Assembly (NCBI RefSeq): GCF_900113745.1
Contig: NZ_FOQL01000004.1
Span: 62,001 to 126,000 of the forward strand
Direction of reading: 5' to 3'
DNA length: 64,000 nt
From: Pseudomonas guineae
Lineage (GTDB): Bacteria > Pseudomonadota > Gammaproteobacteria > Pseudomonadales > Pseudomonadaceae
Shown here: positions 9,740 to 19,325 of the stretch, piece after piece
How positions within the stretch are numbered: the stretch's first letter is position 1
Layout: every line of letters begins with the position of its first letter
Notes under the pieces: generated by a model
Seen by the model: only the letters and a program-made list of their open reading frames with translations
Told to the model about the DNA's origin: nothing
Databases searched by the model: none
Program-made: the position numbers and the translations under genes

Positions 9740-11671
9740 ATGGGCTTGTGGAAACGCAGCATTCAGTGGCAACTGATTCTCAGCATGGGCGCAGCCCTGC
9801 TTGTCAGCATTCTGATCGTGGTGGGCGTTTACTCCGCAGTGGTTAATCGCTTAAGCGAACGGTTTTTGCTCGAAGAGGCGTTGCCGGCCAAGGTGTTGGC
9901 GATTCGTAATGACCTAGAGCGGATGCTAACGGCGCCGATCACGGCCAATGCCGGGATTGCCGCCAACGTTTTTATTCAGGACTGGCTGGGTGCCGGCGAA
10001 GACCCGGCACTGCGTGATACCGTCGCGCGTTACCTCGAGGGTGTGCGCCAGCAGCAGAATGCCCTGACCACCTCGGTTGCCGTATTGGAAAGCGGTAATT
10101 ACTTCACTGGTGATGGTCTGAGCCGGGTGATCAACCGTAATCAGGTCGAAAATCAGTGGTTCTACAGGCTGGTCGACGGCAGCCGTGATCAGGTTATGGA
10201 AGTCGATATCGACAAAGCCACCCGCTTGCCGACGCTGTTTATCAACCAGCGAATCAAGCAGGGCGGCAAAGTGCTTGGCGTTGCCGGGTTGGGGTTCAGC
10301 CTGAAAGCCATGTCTGAAATGATTCGTGATTTTCGCTTTGGCGAGCGCGGTCAGGTTTTTTTGACCGACGCCCAGGGTGTTATCAAGGTGCATCCGCAGG
10401 CTGAGTTGAGCGGCAGTGGCAGCCTCGCCGCGTTATTCGGTCAAGAGCCGGCCAAGCAACTGTTGAGCAGCGAGGGCACGGCGGTACGCTTCGAGCGTGA
10501 CGGTGAGGCCTTTCTGGCGCTGACGCAGAAGCTCAGCAGCATCGACTGGCTGCTGGTGAGTGAAGTGCCAGAGGCAGAAATCTATGCTGAGGCGCACCAA
10601 GCGCTGTTTATGACCAGCGCTATCGGTGTGGGTGTGGCGCTGTTTTGTCTAGGCCTAGTGGTGCTGCTGGCGCGCGGTTTGGTGCGGCCGATCCGCCAGG
10701 TGACCACGGCGTTAGTGGAAATTGGTGGAGGCGGCGGTGACCTGACTCGGCGCCTGGATGAGTCGCGTGAAGATGAGTTGGGCGATCTGGCACGCGGTTT
10801 CAATCGCTTTATCGGTGGCCAACGCAACTTGATCAGTGCAGTACTGGCAACCAGCGAGCGTTTGCGTGCCGCAGTCGGCCAGGTGGCACAGGTGGTCGAC
10901 AACACGGCTGGGCGCTCCAGCCAGCAGCAAGAAATGACCGATATGGTGGCCACTGCTGTGCATGAGATGGGCCTCACTGTGCAGGAAATCGCGCGCAATG
11001 CCAGCAGTGCGGCGCAGGCTTCGCAAGCCGCGCGCAGCGAGGCACAAGGCGCACGCAAGGAAGTCGGCCAGTCGATTGGTCATATCGAGAGCATGTCCAC
11101 CGACATTGGCGATGCGGCGGTTGCCGTGAGCGAGTTGGCCGAGCAGGTAGCCTCCATCGATCAGGTATTGGCGGTGATTCGCGGCATTTCCGAGCAAACC
11201 AATCTACTGGCACTCAACGCCGCTATCGAAGCGGCGCGCGCCGGTGAAATGGGCCGTGGCTTTGCCGTGGTGGCCGACGAGGTGCGCACCTTGGCGAGCC
11301 GCACACAAAGCTCCACCGATGAAATTCAGCAGATGATTCAGCGCCTCAAGCAGGGCGCGGAAACGGCCGTAACGTCCATGCATGCCGGGCAAAATGCGAC
11401 GGGTACCGGTGTTGCTGCCAGCCAGCGAACCGGGCAGTCGCTCAGCGCCATTACTGAACAGATTGAACGCATCAGCGACATGAACACCCAAGTGGCCACC
11501 GCCACTGAAGAACAGTCGTCGGTAACTGAAGAAATCAACCGCAACGTGCAGGGCATCGCTGACCTGGCACATGCCACCGCCGGTGAGGTCTTGGTGTGTA
11601 AAGAGGACTGCAAAACCCTGCGCGGCCTGGCAGATGATCTGGCCAAGCAGATGGGTAGCTTCCGCCTTTAA
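9740..11671 (+). CDS. Methyl-accepting chemotaxis protein with periplasmic Cache-type sensor
   Basis: This transmembrane chemoreceptor passes ligand binding to CheA/CheW. It has 643 residues. TM1 is at about 11-32 and a periplasmic region of about 250 residues resembles dCache domains ([27 protein letters not shown]). TM2 is at about 290-312, followed by a HAMP domain ([14 protein letters not shown]) and the cytoplasmic signalling domain. The tip sequence [20 protein letters not shown] is the invariant hairpin that contacts CheA and CheW. No CheR/CheB-tethering pentapeptide is visible at the C-terminus (KQMGSFRL). The ligand cannot be inferred. The gene is monocistronic, with a ribosome site AAAGGTAACC before the ATG. 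Confidence 0.95.
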   Translation: MGLWKRSIQWQLILSMGAALLVSILIVVGVYSAVVNRLSERFLLEEALPAKVLAIRNDLERMLTAPITANAGIAANVFIQDWLGAGEDPALRDTVARYLEGVRQQQNALTTSVAVLESGNYFTGDGLSRVINRNQVENQWFYRLVDGSRDQVMEVDIDKATRLPTLFINQRIKQGGKVLGVAGLGFSLKAMSEMIRDFRFGERGQVFLTDAQGVIKVHPQAELSGSGSLAALFGQEPAKQLLSSEGTAVRFERDGEAFLALTQKLSSIDWLLVSEVPEAEIYAEAHQALFMTSAIGVGVALFCLGLVVLLARGLVRPIRQVTTALVEIGGGGGDLTRRLDESREDELGDLARGFNRFIGGQRNLISAVLATSERLRAAVGQVAQVVDNTAGRSSQQQEMTDMVATAVHEMGLTVQEIARNASSAAQASQAARSEAQGARKEVGQSIGHIESMSTDIGDAAVAVSELAEQVASIDQVLAVIRGISEQTNLLALNAAIEAARAGEMGRGFAVVADEVRTLASRTQSSTDEIQQMIQRLKQGAETAVTSMHAGQNATGTGVAASQRTGQSLSAITEQIERISDMNTQVATATEEQSSVTEEINRNVQGIADLAHATAGEVLVCKEDCKTLRGLADDLAKQMGSFRL

Positions 11672-11688
11672 GCAGGCTCTATCCCTTG

Positions 11689-11726
11689 TTGACTGTTGTC
11701 GCACCCGCAGGTGTGACAACAGTCAA
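11689..11726. terminator. Strong hairpin between convergent genes
   Basis: TTGACTGTTGTC (11689-11700) pairs perfectly with GACAACAGTCAA (11715-11726), and the stem continues inward through GCACC/GGTGT. There is no clear T tract on either side. It lies between the convergent chemoreceptor and cyclase genes and probably ends or stabilises both transcripts. Confidence 0.5.
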
Positions 11727-11762
11727 CGGGCGAGTAACCGGCGGCCTGCGCATGAGGCCGGA

Positions 11763-12884
11763 TCAGGCCAGCTCCAGGCGGTTACGACCTGCCGCCTTGG
11801 CTTGATAGAGCGCATCATCGACACGTTTGAAGAATCCTTCAGCGCTGCTGTCGCGTTGTGTGTCGTAACAGCCCACACCCAGGCTGGCGGTCAGCGGCAG
11901 GGTCGCGCCCGTTACATCAAAGCCTTCACGTTCCAGCGCCTGACGAAACTGCTCAGCGAGCAAGCGCGCCTGCTCCAGCGGGGTATTGGGCATTAGAATG
12001 CCGAACTCTTCGCCGCCCAAGCGCAGCAGGGTGTCACTGTCGCGACGGAAGTTCTGGCGCATGCGCTCGGCAAAGTCGCTCAGACAACGGTCGCCACAGG
12101 TATGGCCGAACTCATCATTGATCCGTTTAAAAAAATCGATATCCAACAGCACCAATGACAGCGGCTGACTTTGCCGCTGAGCGTTTGCGAGCATCACGGG
12201 GAACAAGCTGTTGAATTGATAACGGTTGCCCAGCTGCGTCAGGCTATCCGTTCGGCTGAGCTGATCGAGACGCTCGCGCTGGTCGAGCAACTGCAGTTCC
12301 AGCGTCAGAGTGCTGCGGTACTCGCGGTGGCTGCGATTGAGCGCCAACAGCAGGTAACTCAGGTAGAACCCAAGGGTAATTACAATGGCGTAATGCGCCT
12401 GCCAATCCAGTGCCAGGCTAAACAGACCCGGTAGGTAAATCAGTAGCAGGGCCAGGATCGCGTGGCGTTTACGCATCGAGAAGGTGAACGTCAGCGCGGT
12501 ACTGAAGGCAATCGTGCTAAGGGTGGCAATCATCGTCGAATTGCTAAACAACGGCTGTGTCTGCACCAGTGCATGGGCCATGCCCCAGGCCAGCGCGGTG
12601 CTGAGGATTAGCAGCCAATGATGATTGAGCCAGCGGTTTAGCGCGGCAGGCGTTTGCTCGTCTGGCAGACGATGCAGCAGGCGCAGCGCCAGCAGCAGCG
12701 CGAAAATGACCGTGCCGACCAGTCCGGTGGCCAACAGCGCCACCGGATCATTGCTGAACGCCCAGGTGAGCAGCCAGGCGATCAGGTAGTAAATGCCCCC
12801 CAGCGGTGTGCGGGTGCGCGTGTCTTGGGCTTCGCGCCAGAGTGCGAAAACCTGAGGCTGGCGGGGGACGTAAGACTCGGTCAT
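11763..12884 (-). CDS. Membrane-bound diguanylate cyclase (GGDEF)
   Basis: The protein makes cyclic-di-GMP from two GTP. Its 373 residues contain an N-terminal membrane region of about six hydrophobic helices (about 25-190) and a C-terminal GGDEF domain. The signature is GGEEF, an active form. Five residues before it is an RxxD motif (R-D-S-D), the inhibitory product-binding I-site, so feedback control is expected. The Asp of 'LLDIDFFKRINDEFGH' and the following KxxND-type residues are also intact. No periplasmic sensor domain is evident, so the membrane region itself may sense the signal. Confidence 0.92.
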   Translation of the reverse strand: MTESYVPRQPQVFALWREAQDTRTRTPLGGIYYLIAWLLTWAFSNDPVALLATGLVGTVIFALLLALRLLHRLPDEQTPAALNRWLNHHWLLILSTALAWGMAHALVQTQPLFSNSTMIATLSTIAFSTALTFTFSMRKRHAILALLLIYLPGLFSLALDWQAHYAIVITLGFYLSYLLLALNRSHREYRSTLTLELQLLDQRERLDQLSRTDSLTQLGNRYQFNSLFPVMLANAQRQSQPLSLVLLDIDFFKRINDEFGHTCGDRCLSDFAERMRQNFRRDSDTLLRLGGEEFGILMPNTPLEQARLLAEQFRQALEREGFDVTGATLPLTASLGVGCYDTQRDSSAEGFFKRVDDALYQAKAAGRNRLELA

Positions 12885-12984
12885 GGTCTGTGATCACAAA
12901 ATCGACGTGATTACAGGATAACCCGTAAATCGTGGAAAAATATCAAAGTGCCAGCACAAAATGTCTACGGCCTGCCGCTGCACG

Positions 12985-13019
12985 CCGACATAGCGGCCGC
13001 GTACAGGCCGCTATGTCGG
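12985..13019 (-). terminator. Perfect hairpin just downstream of the universal stress protein gene
   Basis: A 14-base stem pairs CCGACATAGCGGCC (12985-12998) with GGCCGCTATGTCGG (13006-13019), with a seven-base loop. It begins five bases after the stop of the stress-protein gene on that strand. No T run follows, so it may terminate weakly or protect the mRNA 3' end. Confidence 0.5.
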
Positions 13020-13023
13020 GCTA

Positions 13024-13875
13024 TTAGCGCAGAATCAGCAGCGCGCTGTTGCTAGTGCGCAGCAGGGTGCTGGTGGTGCTGCCGACTAGGAACTGGCGAA
13101 TCCGCGAGTGGCCGTAAGCGCCCATGGCCAGCAGGTCGATGCCCTGTTCGAGTTGGTAGGCGTGCAGCGTAGGCTCCACTTCTCCTGCGCGAATGACCTG
13201 GTGCACTTCACTGGCCGAGCCTTCTATCACCCGTGCAGCGGCTTTCAGCTGTTCCCTGGCATCACTGGTGTCGGCGCCGATCATCACCAGGTGGCACGGC
13301 AGGTCTTTAAGCAGTGGGCTGGCGGCGATCATTTCCAGGCTCTTGCGCGCCGTAGCGCTACCGTCATAGGCCAGCATGTAACTTTGCGGCGCTTTGAACT
13401 CGCCGCAGCTGACCAGGATCGGCCGGTGCAGGGTGCGAATGACGTTTTCCAGATGACTGCCGAGCAGTTGGTTGAAGCTGTCGCAGGTCTTGCCCTGGCG
13501 GCCGATGACCAGCAAGCGGATATCGGCTTCAAGCTCACTCAGGCACTCGACCAGATCCCCGTGACGCTGGCGCAACTGAGCCGGCTCGACGCCTTCGGTC
13601 TGCACCCGCTCACGTGCGGCCTCGAGCATCAGGCGACCTTGTTCCATGGCCAGGGTGTGGCGCTTCTGGTCCAGGCTGGCCAGTTCTTCGAGCAAATGCT
13701 CGCGGCTGCCCAGACCAATAGCGCCGGACAGATCCGGCTGGGTTGGGTACTGCACCTCATCCAGCACGTGCAACAGGGTCAGCGGCGCGCTGAGGCGTTG
13801 GCTGGCCCATGCCGCGTAATCACAGACCGCGCGGGTGGAGTGCGAACCATCAATGCATGCCATTACTTGGGTCAT
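13024..13875 (-). CDS. Tandem-domain universal stress protein
   Basis: This cytoplasmic UspA-family protein of 283 residues is built of two Usp domains (about 1-145 and 150-283). The second ends with the typical nucleotide-loop pattern GAYGHSRIRQFLVGSTTSTLL, the G-2x-G-9x-G(S/T) motif that binds ATP. The first domain has a weaker loop (VIGRQGKTC...LGSHLENVI). It starts 12 bases after the stop of the SulP transporter and is surely in the same operon. That pairing is common and suggests a role in adjusting the transporter or its physiology; the exact function is unknown. Confidence 0.93.
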   Translation of the reverse strand: MTQVMACIDGSHSTRAVCDYAAWASQRLSAPLTLLHVLDEVQYPTQPDLSGAIGLGSREHLLEELASLDQKRHTLAMEQGRLMLEAARERVQTEGVEPAQLRQRHGDLVECLSELEADIRLLVIGRQGKTCDSFNQLLGSHLENVIRTLHRPILVSCGEFKAPQSYMLAYDGSATARKSLEMIAASPLLKDLPCHLVMIGADTSDAREQLKAAARVIEGSASEVHQVIRAGEVEPTLHAYQLEQGIDLLAMGAYGHSRIRQFLVGSTTSTLLRTSNSALLILR

Positions 13876-13887
13876 AACACCTTCCTT

Positions 13888-15375
13888 TTAGTGGCCCGAC
13901 AGCAGGTCGGTAGCGTTGTCCTTATCGTGCACACCAAAGCGGTCGACTATGGTGGCACTGGCTTGATTTAGACCCAGCACTTCAACCTCGGTGCCTTCAC
14001 GGCGCAGCTTGAGCACCACCTTATCCAGGGCGGCAACAGCGGTGATGTCCCAGAAGTGCGCGCGGGACAGGTCGATGGTGACCTTGCTCACGGCGTCTTT
14101 GAAGTCAAAGGCGTTAACGAATTTATCCGCAGAGCTGAAGAAAACCTGGCCCACCACGGTGTAGGTGCGCTGGCCAGCATCGCTGTCGGCTTGCGAGTTG
14201 ATATAGAGGAAGTGGCCGATCTTGTTGGCAAAGAACATCGCTGCCAGCAGCACGCCGACAAACACGCCATACGCCAAGTTGTGGGTATAGACGGTCACGG
14301 CCACGGTGGCGAGCATGACGATATTGGTGGAGAGCGGGAATTTCCTCAGGTTACGGATCGAATCCCAGCTGAAGGTGCCGATCGACACCATGATCATCAC
14401 GGCCACCAGCGCGGCCATGGGGATCTGGCTGACCCAGTCACTGAGAAAGACCACCATCAGCAGCAGCACCACACCGGCCACCAAGCACGACAGGCGACCA
14501 CGGCCGCCGGATTTCACGTTGATCACCGATTGGCCGATCATCGCGCAACCGGCCATGCCGCCGAGCAGGCCGGAAGCGATATTGGCCACGCCCTGACCTT
14601 TGCATTCGCGGTTTTTATCGCTGCTGGTATCGGTCAGGTCATCGACGATGGTGGCGGTCATCATCGACTCCAGCAGGCCGACCACGGCCAGTGCGGCGGC
14701 GTAGGGGAAGATGATGCCGAGGGTTTCCAGGTTCAGCGGCACTTCTGGCCAGAGGAAGATTGGCAAGGTGTCCGGCAGTTCGCCCATGTCTCCCACGGTG
14801 CGGATATCCAGGCCGAAATACATGGCCACGGCGGTCATCGACAAGATGCACACCAATGGCGAGGGGATCAGCTGGCCGATTTTCGGCACATAGGGGAACA
14901 GGTAGATGATGCCCAGGCCAGCAGCGCACATGGCGTAGACGTGCCAGGTGACGTTGGTCAGCTCGGGCAGCTGCGCCATAAAAATCAAAATTGCCAGGGC
15001 ATTAACGAAGCCGGTGACCACCGAGCGCGAGACAAAGCGCATCAAGCTGCCGAGCTTGAGGTAACCGGCAAGAATCTGCAGCACGCCGGTCAGCAGCGTG
15101 GCGGCCAGTAGATATTGCAGGCCGTGCTCCTTAACTAGCGTGACCATCAACAGGGCCATGGCTCCCGTAGCGGCGCTGATCATGCCAGGACGGCCGCCAA
15201 CAAAGGCGATCACCACGGCGATACAGAACGAGGCATACAGGCCGATTTTAGGGTCGACCCCGGCAATGATCGAGAAGGCTATGGCTTCTGGGATCAGCGC
15301 AAGCGCCACTACCAGACCGGCGAGCACATCGCCGCGGATATTAAAGAACCAGGTGTTTTTCAGGCTTTGTAGCAT
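13888..15375 (-). CDS. SulP family inorganic anion transporter with STAS domain
   Basis: This inner-membrane anion transporter (sulfate or bicarbonate class) has 495 residues from the ATG at 15373-15375, preceded by TTTGGAACCC. The N-terminal cytoplasmic stretch leads into [20 protein letters not shown], the conserved SulP helix 1. About 11-14 membrane segments follow, with [20 protein letters not shown] as the family signature. A C-terminal STAS domain (about 390-480) has the [17 protein letters not shown] anti-sigma-antagonist-like loop. The in-frame extension to 15633 has no membrane or family features and was rejected. The partner stress-protein gene follows 12 bases on. Substrate is not readable; BicA-type bicarbonate transport is one possibility. 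Confidence 0.92.
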   Translation of the reverse strand: MLQSLKNTWFFNIRGDVLAGLVVALALIPEAIAFSIIAGVDPKIGLYASFCIAVVIAFVGGRPGMISAATGAMALLMVTLVKEHGLQYLLAATLLTGVLQILAGYLKLGSLMRFVSRSVVTGFVNALAILIFMAQLPELTNVTWHVYAMCAAGLGIIYLFPYVPKIGQLIPSPLVCILSMTAVAMYFGLDIRTVGDMGELPDTLPIFLWPEVPLNLETLGIIFPYAAALAVVGLLESMMTATIVDDLTDTSSDKNRECKGQGVANIASGLLGGMAGCAMIGQSVINVKSGGRGRLSCLVAGVVLLLMVVFLSDWVSQIPMAALVAVMIMVSIGTFSWDSIRNLRKFPLSTNIVMLATVAVTVYTHNLAYGVFVGVLLAAMFFANKIGHFLYINSQADSDAGQRTYTVVGQVFFSSADKFVNAFDFKDAVSKVTIDLSRAHFWDITAVAALDKVVLKLRREGTEVEVLGLNQASATIVDRFGVHDKDNATDLLSGH

Positions 15376-15675
15376 CGTGGGTTCCAAAGGCTGGAGTCCG
15401 CAGGTGCACGCAAGGGCAGGGCGGAGGGCTAATAAAAACGGGATGTATCGAGCGTAGCGCAGCCTTGTGGGGCGTGCGCATGAGCAACGCCGAGCGAGGC
15501 TTAAGCCTGCCGGGCTCTGCGCTAGCAGGGGGCGAAACGCTATGGCGGCGTAGGCAGCCAGCGTGATGGTTGGGCCAGTGTCATTGCGACCTGTCTCTAT
15601 CCATTCAGGCGAAAAGGGCGGCCACCTTAACATACCGCGCCCTGGTCGACACCCTTACAGGCTGGGGCCTCTGGC
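15376..15675. other. Intergenic region upstream of the SulP operon
   Basis: These 300 bases separate the SulP start from the stop of the small transporter gene that precedes it on the same strand. They must hold the SulP promoter and leader. I see no convincing gene, palindrome or terminator; open frames here show no family-like sequence. Confidence 0.4.
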
Positions 15676-16125
15676 CTAGCTGCGCCTGATTAGCCAGATG
15701 CCGGCGATGATCAACAGCAGGCCGCCAAGTTTGCCGGCGGTAATGGGGGCTTCGCGAAAACCAGCCCAGCCGAAGTGGTCCAGGGTCACGGCCATGCTCA
15801 GTTGCCCGGCGATTACCAGCACCATAAACAGCACCGCGCCGACCTTTGGCCCGGCAAAGGCGGCGGTAGCAATAAACATCACCCCGAGCAGACCGCCGCT
15901 CCAGTGCCACCAGGTCAGGCCTTTCAGCGCGCCAAGGCTGGGGATCTCGCGCTGTGCGAACACTAAAATCATCAGGGCCAAGGTGCCTACGGCAAAAGAG
16001 ATCAGTGATGCGGCCAGAACGCTGGACACCTGTTTGGCCAGCTGGCCGTTGATGCCCGCCTGCAGCGGCAGGCAAGCACCGGCAACAAAAGGCAGGGCCA
16101 ATAACCACCAGATCGGGGCGGGCAT
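15676..16125 (-). CDS. Small DMT-superfamily transporter (DUF606/YdcZ type)
   Basis: The 149-residue integral membrane protein has five hydrophobic helices. The start at 16123-16125 (MPAPIWWLLALPF) follows a good GGAGAG ribosome site; the slightly longer frame to 16146 is less likely. Motifs such as QAGINGQLAK in helix 1 and AGQLSMAVTLDHFGW near helix 4 are typical of the YdcZ/DUF606 half-size drug/metabolite transporters, which work as dimers. Substrate is unknown. Confidence 0.8.
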   Translation of the reverse strand: MPAPIWWLLALPFVAGACLPLQAGINGQLAKQVSSVLAASLISFAVGTLALMILVFAQREIPSLGALKGLTWWHWSGGLLGVMFIATAAFAGPKVGAVLFMVLVIAGQLSMAVTLDHFGWAGFREAPITAGKLGGLLLIIAGIWLIRRS

Positions 16126-16227
16126 GAGTCTCTCCAGAGCAGGCAAAGCCAGTGAGTATGCCGCAAAAGTTGCCCGCTTAGTCAGCCGAGGCGCTGCCCG
16201 TGTTGACGGTTGTCGAGGGTAGCCTTT

Positions 16228-16273
16228 GTCGGCGCGGGCTTACCTGCGATACAGGCAATTGAAAACATCGCAG
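16228..16273. repeat. Degenerate REP-like palindrome
   Basis: GTCGGCGCGGGCTTACCTGCGAT (16228-16250) resembles the widespread Pseudomonas REP core GCGGGCTTGCCCGCGAT with changes. ATCGCAG follows in inverted orientation at 16267-16273. It lies in the 209-base gap between the small transporter and the acetyltransferase genes. Confidence 0.4.
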
Positions 16274-16334
16274 CCAATACCGCACCTACGGGTGAACAAC
16301 ACTCAATCGGCAGATGGCGATATGTAGCGGGGAG

Positions 16335-16823
16335 TCAGAGCGGTTTGCTGAACTGGATCAGCGCCACCCGCTGGTCCTTAGGATCACGCCGTTCGACCAC
16401 TCCACTCAGGGCATAGCCAAGTTTTGGGTAGAGCAGCAGGCCAGCGCTGTTGGCGTTGAAGCATGACACCTGCATGCGCTTGGCGTGGTAGTGCTCGCGG
16501 GCCAGCTGTTCCATCACCGCGACCAAATAATGCGCGACGCCATGTCCGCGCGCCCAAGGTGCGACCATCAGGTTGCCAAGGGCGCAGTGGTCGTCGTACT
16601 GCCATTGATAGAAGTTGGCAAAGCCGGCGACCCGGCCATCGAGTAGCGCCACGTTACTGTCGCGGCGCTCGGCCATGGCGGCGGCCAGCTGGCCGATGCT
16701 CAGTGGCCAATTGGCCTTGGGGTAGCAGAAGAACAGCTCGTCGGCGTCTTGTGGAAAGCTGACGATCTCGGCCAAATCCACTGCTGCCGCAGGGCGATGG
16801 CTGAGGTATACGGTTGCGCTCAT
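16335..16823 (-). CDS. GNAT family N-acetyltransferase
   Basis: The predicted acetyl-CoA-dependent acetyltransferase has 162 residues. The acetyl-CoA binding motif A is LGNLMVAPWARGHGVAHYLV, where VAPWARGHGVA fits the R/Q-x-x-G-x-G/A loop. C-terminal NANSAGLLLYPKLGYALSG is the usual motif B (N..A..LY..LGF). The substrate is not known. The gene stands alone, starting at the ATG at 16821-16823. Confidence 0.85.
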   Translation of the reverse strand: MSATVYLSHRPAAAVDLAEIVSFPQDADELFFCYPKANWPLSIGQLAAAMAERRDSNVALLDGRVAGFANFYQWQYDDHCALGNLMVAPWARGHGVAHYLVAVMEQLAREHYHAKRMQVSCFNANSAGLLLYPKLGYALSGVVERRDPKDQRVALIQFSKPL

Positions 16824-16904
16824 GCAGTCTCCTGTGGGGCGCTGTGCACTTAGACCCTGTTTCAGCGCCGCGTGGCCGTCGCGCCGCAGGCTATAAAAAG
16901 CGTC

Positions 16905-17468
16905 TCAGCGCGGTGGATATTGGCTTAGCACCTCGGCCACGGTGCTGCGAATCGACGCTTCGCGCTCACTGGGGCTGGGCTGGCGATTACGCAGCACCTG
17001 TTCGGCGCTGCCGCGCCAGACCAGCTTGTTGTCTTTGCCGTCGAGTAGATCAATCTGCAAGGTGCCGACCTGATAGTCGACGTTGCGGGTTTCGACGTAG
17101 CTCGGGCCACCCCAGAAGCCGCCACCCCATGGGTCGCCCCAGCTACCACCCACCTGTGTGCTGACCTGCTGCTGGCGGTTATCGACGATCAGCCAGACCT
17201 GCACCTTGAGGTCGCCCGGCGTGTGTGCAACAGCCTGGCGCAGGCCGCGCTGATCAAGCTGTTCACTAACCGCCGCGCGAATACGCTGGCTGGTGAGGTC
17301 GCTATTGATGCGTGGGTCATTGGGTTTGTATTGCACGTCGGGTTCCTGCCAGCTCCAGCTGCGGTAGGCAGCAAAGTCCCGGCTGGGATCAAAGTCGCGC
17401 TCCAACCTTGGCGTCTGGCAGGCACTGAGTAGGAGCATGAGGGGCAATAACAGCAGTGATGCACGCAT
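16905..17468 (-). CDS. DUF4136 domain lipoprotein (downstream paralogue)
   Basis: A signal peptide ends in the lipobox LLSAC with Cys17 and Gln after it, so an outer-membrane lipoprotein is expected. The mature part has the DUF4136 pattern: FDPSRDFAAYRSWSWQEP near the start, then a Gln-rich middle, a Gly/Trp-rich loop (GGSWGDPWGGGFWGG), and LQIDLLDGKDNKLVWRGSAE near the end. The 187-residue protein is followed on the same strand by nothing obviously co-transcribed. It lies 13 bases after a paralogue and shares its architecture, so it arose by tandem duplication. Biochemical function is unknown. Confidence 0.88.
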   Translation of the reverse strand: MRASLLLLPLMLLLSACQTPRLERDFDPSRDFAAYRSWSWQEPDVQYKPNDPRINSDLTSQRIRAAVSEQLDQRGLRQAVAHTPGDLKVQVWLIVDNRQQQVSTQVGGSWGDPWGGGFWGGPSYVETRNVDYQVGTLQIDLLDGKDNKLVWRGSAEQVLRNRQPSPSEREASIRSTVAEVLSQYPPR

Positions 17469-17481
17469 GGTGTTCTCCGAA

Positions 17482-18075
17482 TTAGTTCGGCGGATACGCC
17501 GTCAGGGCTTGTTGTATGGCGTTGCGCAGGGCCGCCGCGCGTTCACTCTGGGTGCCGCTGCTGAGGGTTTCGGCGCTGGCACTCCAAATCGGCTGGCCGT
17601 CTTGGCTGTCGAATAGGTCAATGCGCACCACTATCACCTCTTCGGTGTAGCTGCGCACCTGTGGCGTACTGCCCCACATGCCGTATGGGTCGCCATAACG
17701 GTTATTGCCGTAGCCGCCGCCATAATTTTCGCGAACCTCACGAATACGTTGCTCTAAACGCAGCTCGGCAGTGACCGTTAAATCGCTGCTCGCCCCGGCC
17801 CGGTAAGGACGCAGGCCACGCTGGTCGAGGGCGTTGCTCAGGGCTTCCTGCACCTGCTCGGAACTGGCCCAGGCTGTGCCCGCCGGCAAGCGCTGCCAGC
17901 TCCAGGTGCGGTAGCGGGCGAAGTCGCGAGGCGCGGCGGGGTAGGCGCTGCGATCCAGTTGCTGGACGGCATGCGTGGGTGCTGGTGGCAGTGGCTTGCT
18001 GACGGACTTGTAAGGGTTCTGGCTCTGGCAGGCCGCGAGGGTGGCCAGCAACAGTAAAACGCTGAGTTTGTGCAT
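17482..18075 (-). CDS. DUF4136 domain lipoprotein (upstream paralogue)
   Basis: The 197-residue protein has a signal peptide ending LATLAAC with Cys16, then a spacer rich in Pro. The DUF4136 domain begins [16 protein letters not shown] and ends [20 protein letters not shown], with a Tyr/Gly/Asn-rich loop ([13 protein letters not shown]) between. It is the first gene of the pair with the next DUF4136 protein. Both end in a similar Tyr-Pro-Pro tail. The function is unknown; an envelope role is inferred from the lipoprotein signal. Confidence 0.88.
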   Translation of the reverse strand: MHKLSVLLLLATLAACQSQNPYKSVSKPLPPAPTHAVQQLDRSAYPAAPRDFARYRTWSWQRLPAGTAWASSEQVQEALSNALDQRGLRPYRAGASSDLTVTAELRLEQRIREVRENYGGGYGNNRYGDPYGMWGSTPQVRSYTEEVIVVRIDLFDSQDGQPIWSASAETLSSGTQSERAAALRNAIQQALTAYPPN

Positions 18076-18104
18076 GTGCTGCCTCCAGAGCTATGAGAGT
18101 GAAA

Positions 18105-18854
18105 TCAATGGGGTCGACAGATCCAGTGTAGATAACGGCCTAAACCGGCAAAGCTCGGGTGGCGACGGTAGGCCAGCTCCATTTCCAGCAAATCAATCAG
18201 CTCAGCTTTGGCCTGAAACGGCTGCGGCATGTAGTCATGGAACACCCGCACGCCACTCTGGCTTTCGACCTGCCAATTAAGCTCAAGTTGCGCCGCCAGC
18301 TCGCGCGGATCAAGCGGCATCTGCGGGGTCAGGCTCTGTTTTTCACCGGCGAACTCGGCTTTACGCAGTTTGCGGAAGTGGCCCTTGAGCAGGTTGCGGT
18401 AGATCAGCGCGTCCTTGTTGTAGAACGCCAGCGACAGCCAGCCACCTGGCGTGCACAGCTGGTGCAGCACCGGCAAAATACTGTGCGGCTCGGCCAGCCA
18501 CTCCAGTACCGCATGGCAGATCACCAGGTCATAGGGTTGTTCAAGCTGGCCGAGCAGGTCCTGCCAGGGCGCCTGAATAAAGGTGGCCTGTTGCCCGGCG
18601 GCGGCAAAGCGTTCGCGGGCGCCGGCGAGCATGGGCGCGGCCGGTTCTGCCAGAGTTACCTGATGACCACGTTCGGCCAGCCACAGCGACATATGGCCAA
18701 GGCCCGCACCAATATCCAGCACCCGCAACGGGCGCTCGGGTAAGGCTTCGGCTAAGTCGGCCTGGAGTACGGCGAGGCGAATCGCACCTTTGGCGCCGCC
18801 ATAGATCTTCTCGGCGAAGCGGGTGGCCAGTTCATCAAAGTGCCGATCAGTCAT
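18105..18854 (-). CDS. cmoM: tRNA 5-carboxymethoxyuridine methyltransferase CmoM
   Basis: CmoM methylates the cmo5U34 carboxyl group in tRNA wobble positions, using S-adenosylmethionine. The 249-residue protein starts MTDRHFDELATRFAEKIYGG, matching the CmoM N-terminus (DRNFDD.A.KF...IYG). The SAM-binding motif I is VLDIGAGLGHMSLWLAERGH. A later YDLVICHAVLEWL is the class I methyltransferase motif II/III region, and FHDYMPQPF is family-typical. Its start overlaps the end of the MazG-like gene by eight bases, so the two are co-translated. Confidence 0.88.
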   Translation of the reverse strand: MTDRHFDELATRFAEKIYGGAKGAIRLAVLQADLAEALPERPLRVLDIGAGLGHMSLWLAERGHQVTLAEPAAPMLAGARERFAAAGQQATFIQAPWQDLLGQLEQPYDLVICHAVLEWLAEPHSILPVLHQLCTPGGWLSLAFYNKDALIYRNLLKGHFRKLRKAEFAGEKQSLTPQMPLDPRELAAQLELNWQVESQSGVRVFHDYMPQPFQAKAELIDLLEMELAYRRHPSFAGLGRYLHWICRPH

Positions 18855-19167
18855 GGTGAGCTGCTCCTAGAAAGCGGTTTTCGTTGTCGGCCAGTTTGTC
18901 GCGTACCACTTGCTCCATGTCCAGACCCAGCTCACTGCAGAGGAGGATCAGGTAGAGCAGGATGTCGCCGATTTCCTGGCCGGCGTGAGCGAGTTGATCG
19001 GCAGGCAGCTGTCGCGACTGCTGCTCGGTCAGCCACTGGAAGATTTCCACCAGCTCGGCCATTTCCACGCTGGCGGCCATGGCCAGGTTCTTTGGGCTGT
19101 GGAAGGGTCGCCAGTCGTTGTGATCACGAATAGCGTGCATGCGGGTGGTCAGTTCGGCGAGGTTCAT
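18847..19167 (-). CDS. MazG-like nucleotide pyrophosphohydrolase
   Basis: This small all-alpha NTP pyrophosphatase (106 residues) is likely a house-cleaning enzyme such as a dCTP pyrophosphatase. The metal site is readable: EMAELVEIFQW (ExxE) followed about 28 residues later by EIGDILLY (ExxD). HSPKNLAMAASVE is typical of the RS21-C6/MazG-related group. It is upstream of and overlaps cmoM. Confidence 0.88.
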   Translation of the reverse strand: MNLAELTTRMHAIRDHNDWRPFHSPKNLAMAASVEMAELVEIFQWLTEQQSRQLPADQLAHAGQEIGDILLYLILLCSELGLDMEQVVRDKLADNENRFLGAAHHD

Positions 19168-19280
19168 TGGGCGCTCCAGTCAGCAGGCGCCTAGCTTCGG
19201 GGGTTCACTGGCGCGGTGCAAGCGACGGCTGGAGTCGCGCCTAGATATCCAGTGTTGAATGCACGGAGGTGGTTTGACGA

Positions 19281-19295
19281 AACCCCACTGGGGTT
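19281..19295 (-). terminator. Possible terminator after the TauE/SafE gene
   Basis: AACCCC (19281-19286) pairs with GGGGTT (19290-19295) across a three-base loop. It lies 31 bases past the transporter stop on the minus strand. The stem is short and the T tract poor. Confidence 0.3.
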
Positions 19296-19325
19296 CCGCC
19301 AACGGGGCAAGTCTCGGTCCGACTA

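Noticed and set aside
14056..15111. A plus-strand open frame opposite the SulP transporter gene
   Set aside because: The product is extremely His/Gln/Asp-rich, with no motif, and mirrors the antisense of hydrophobic codons.
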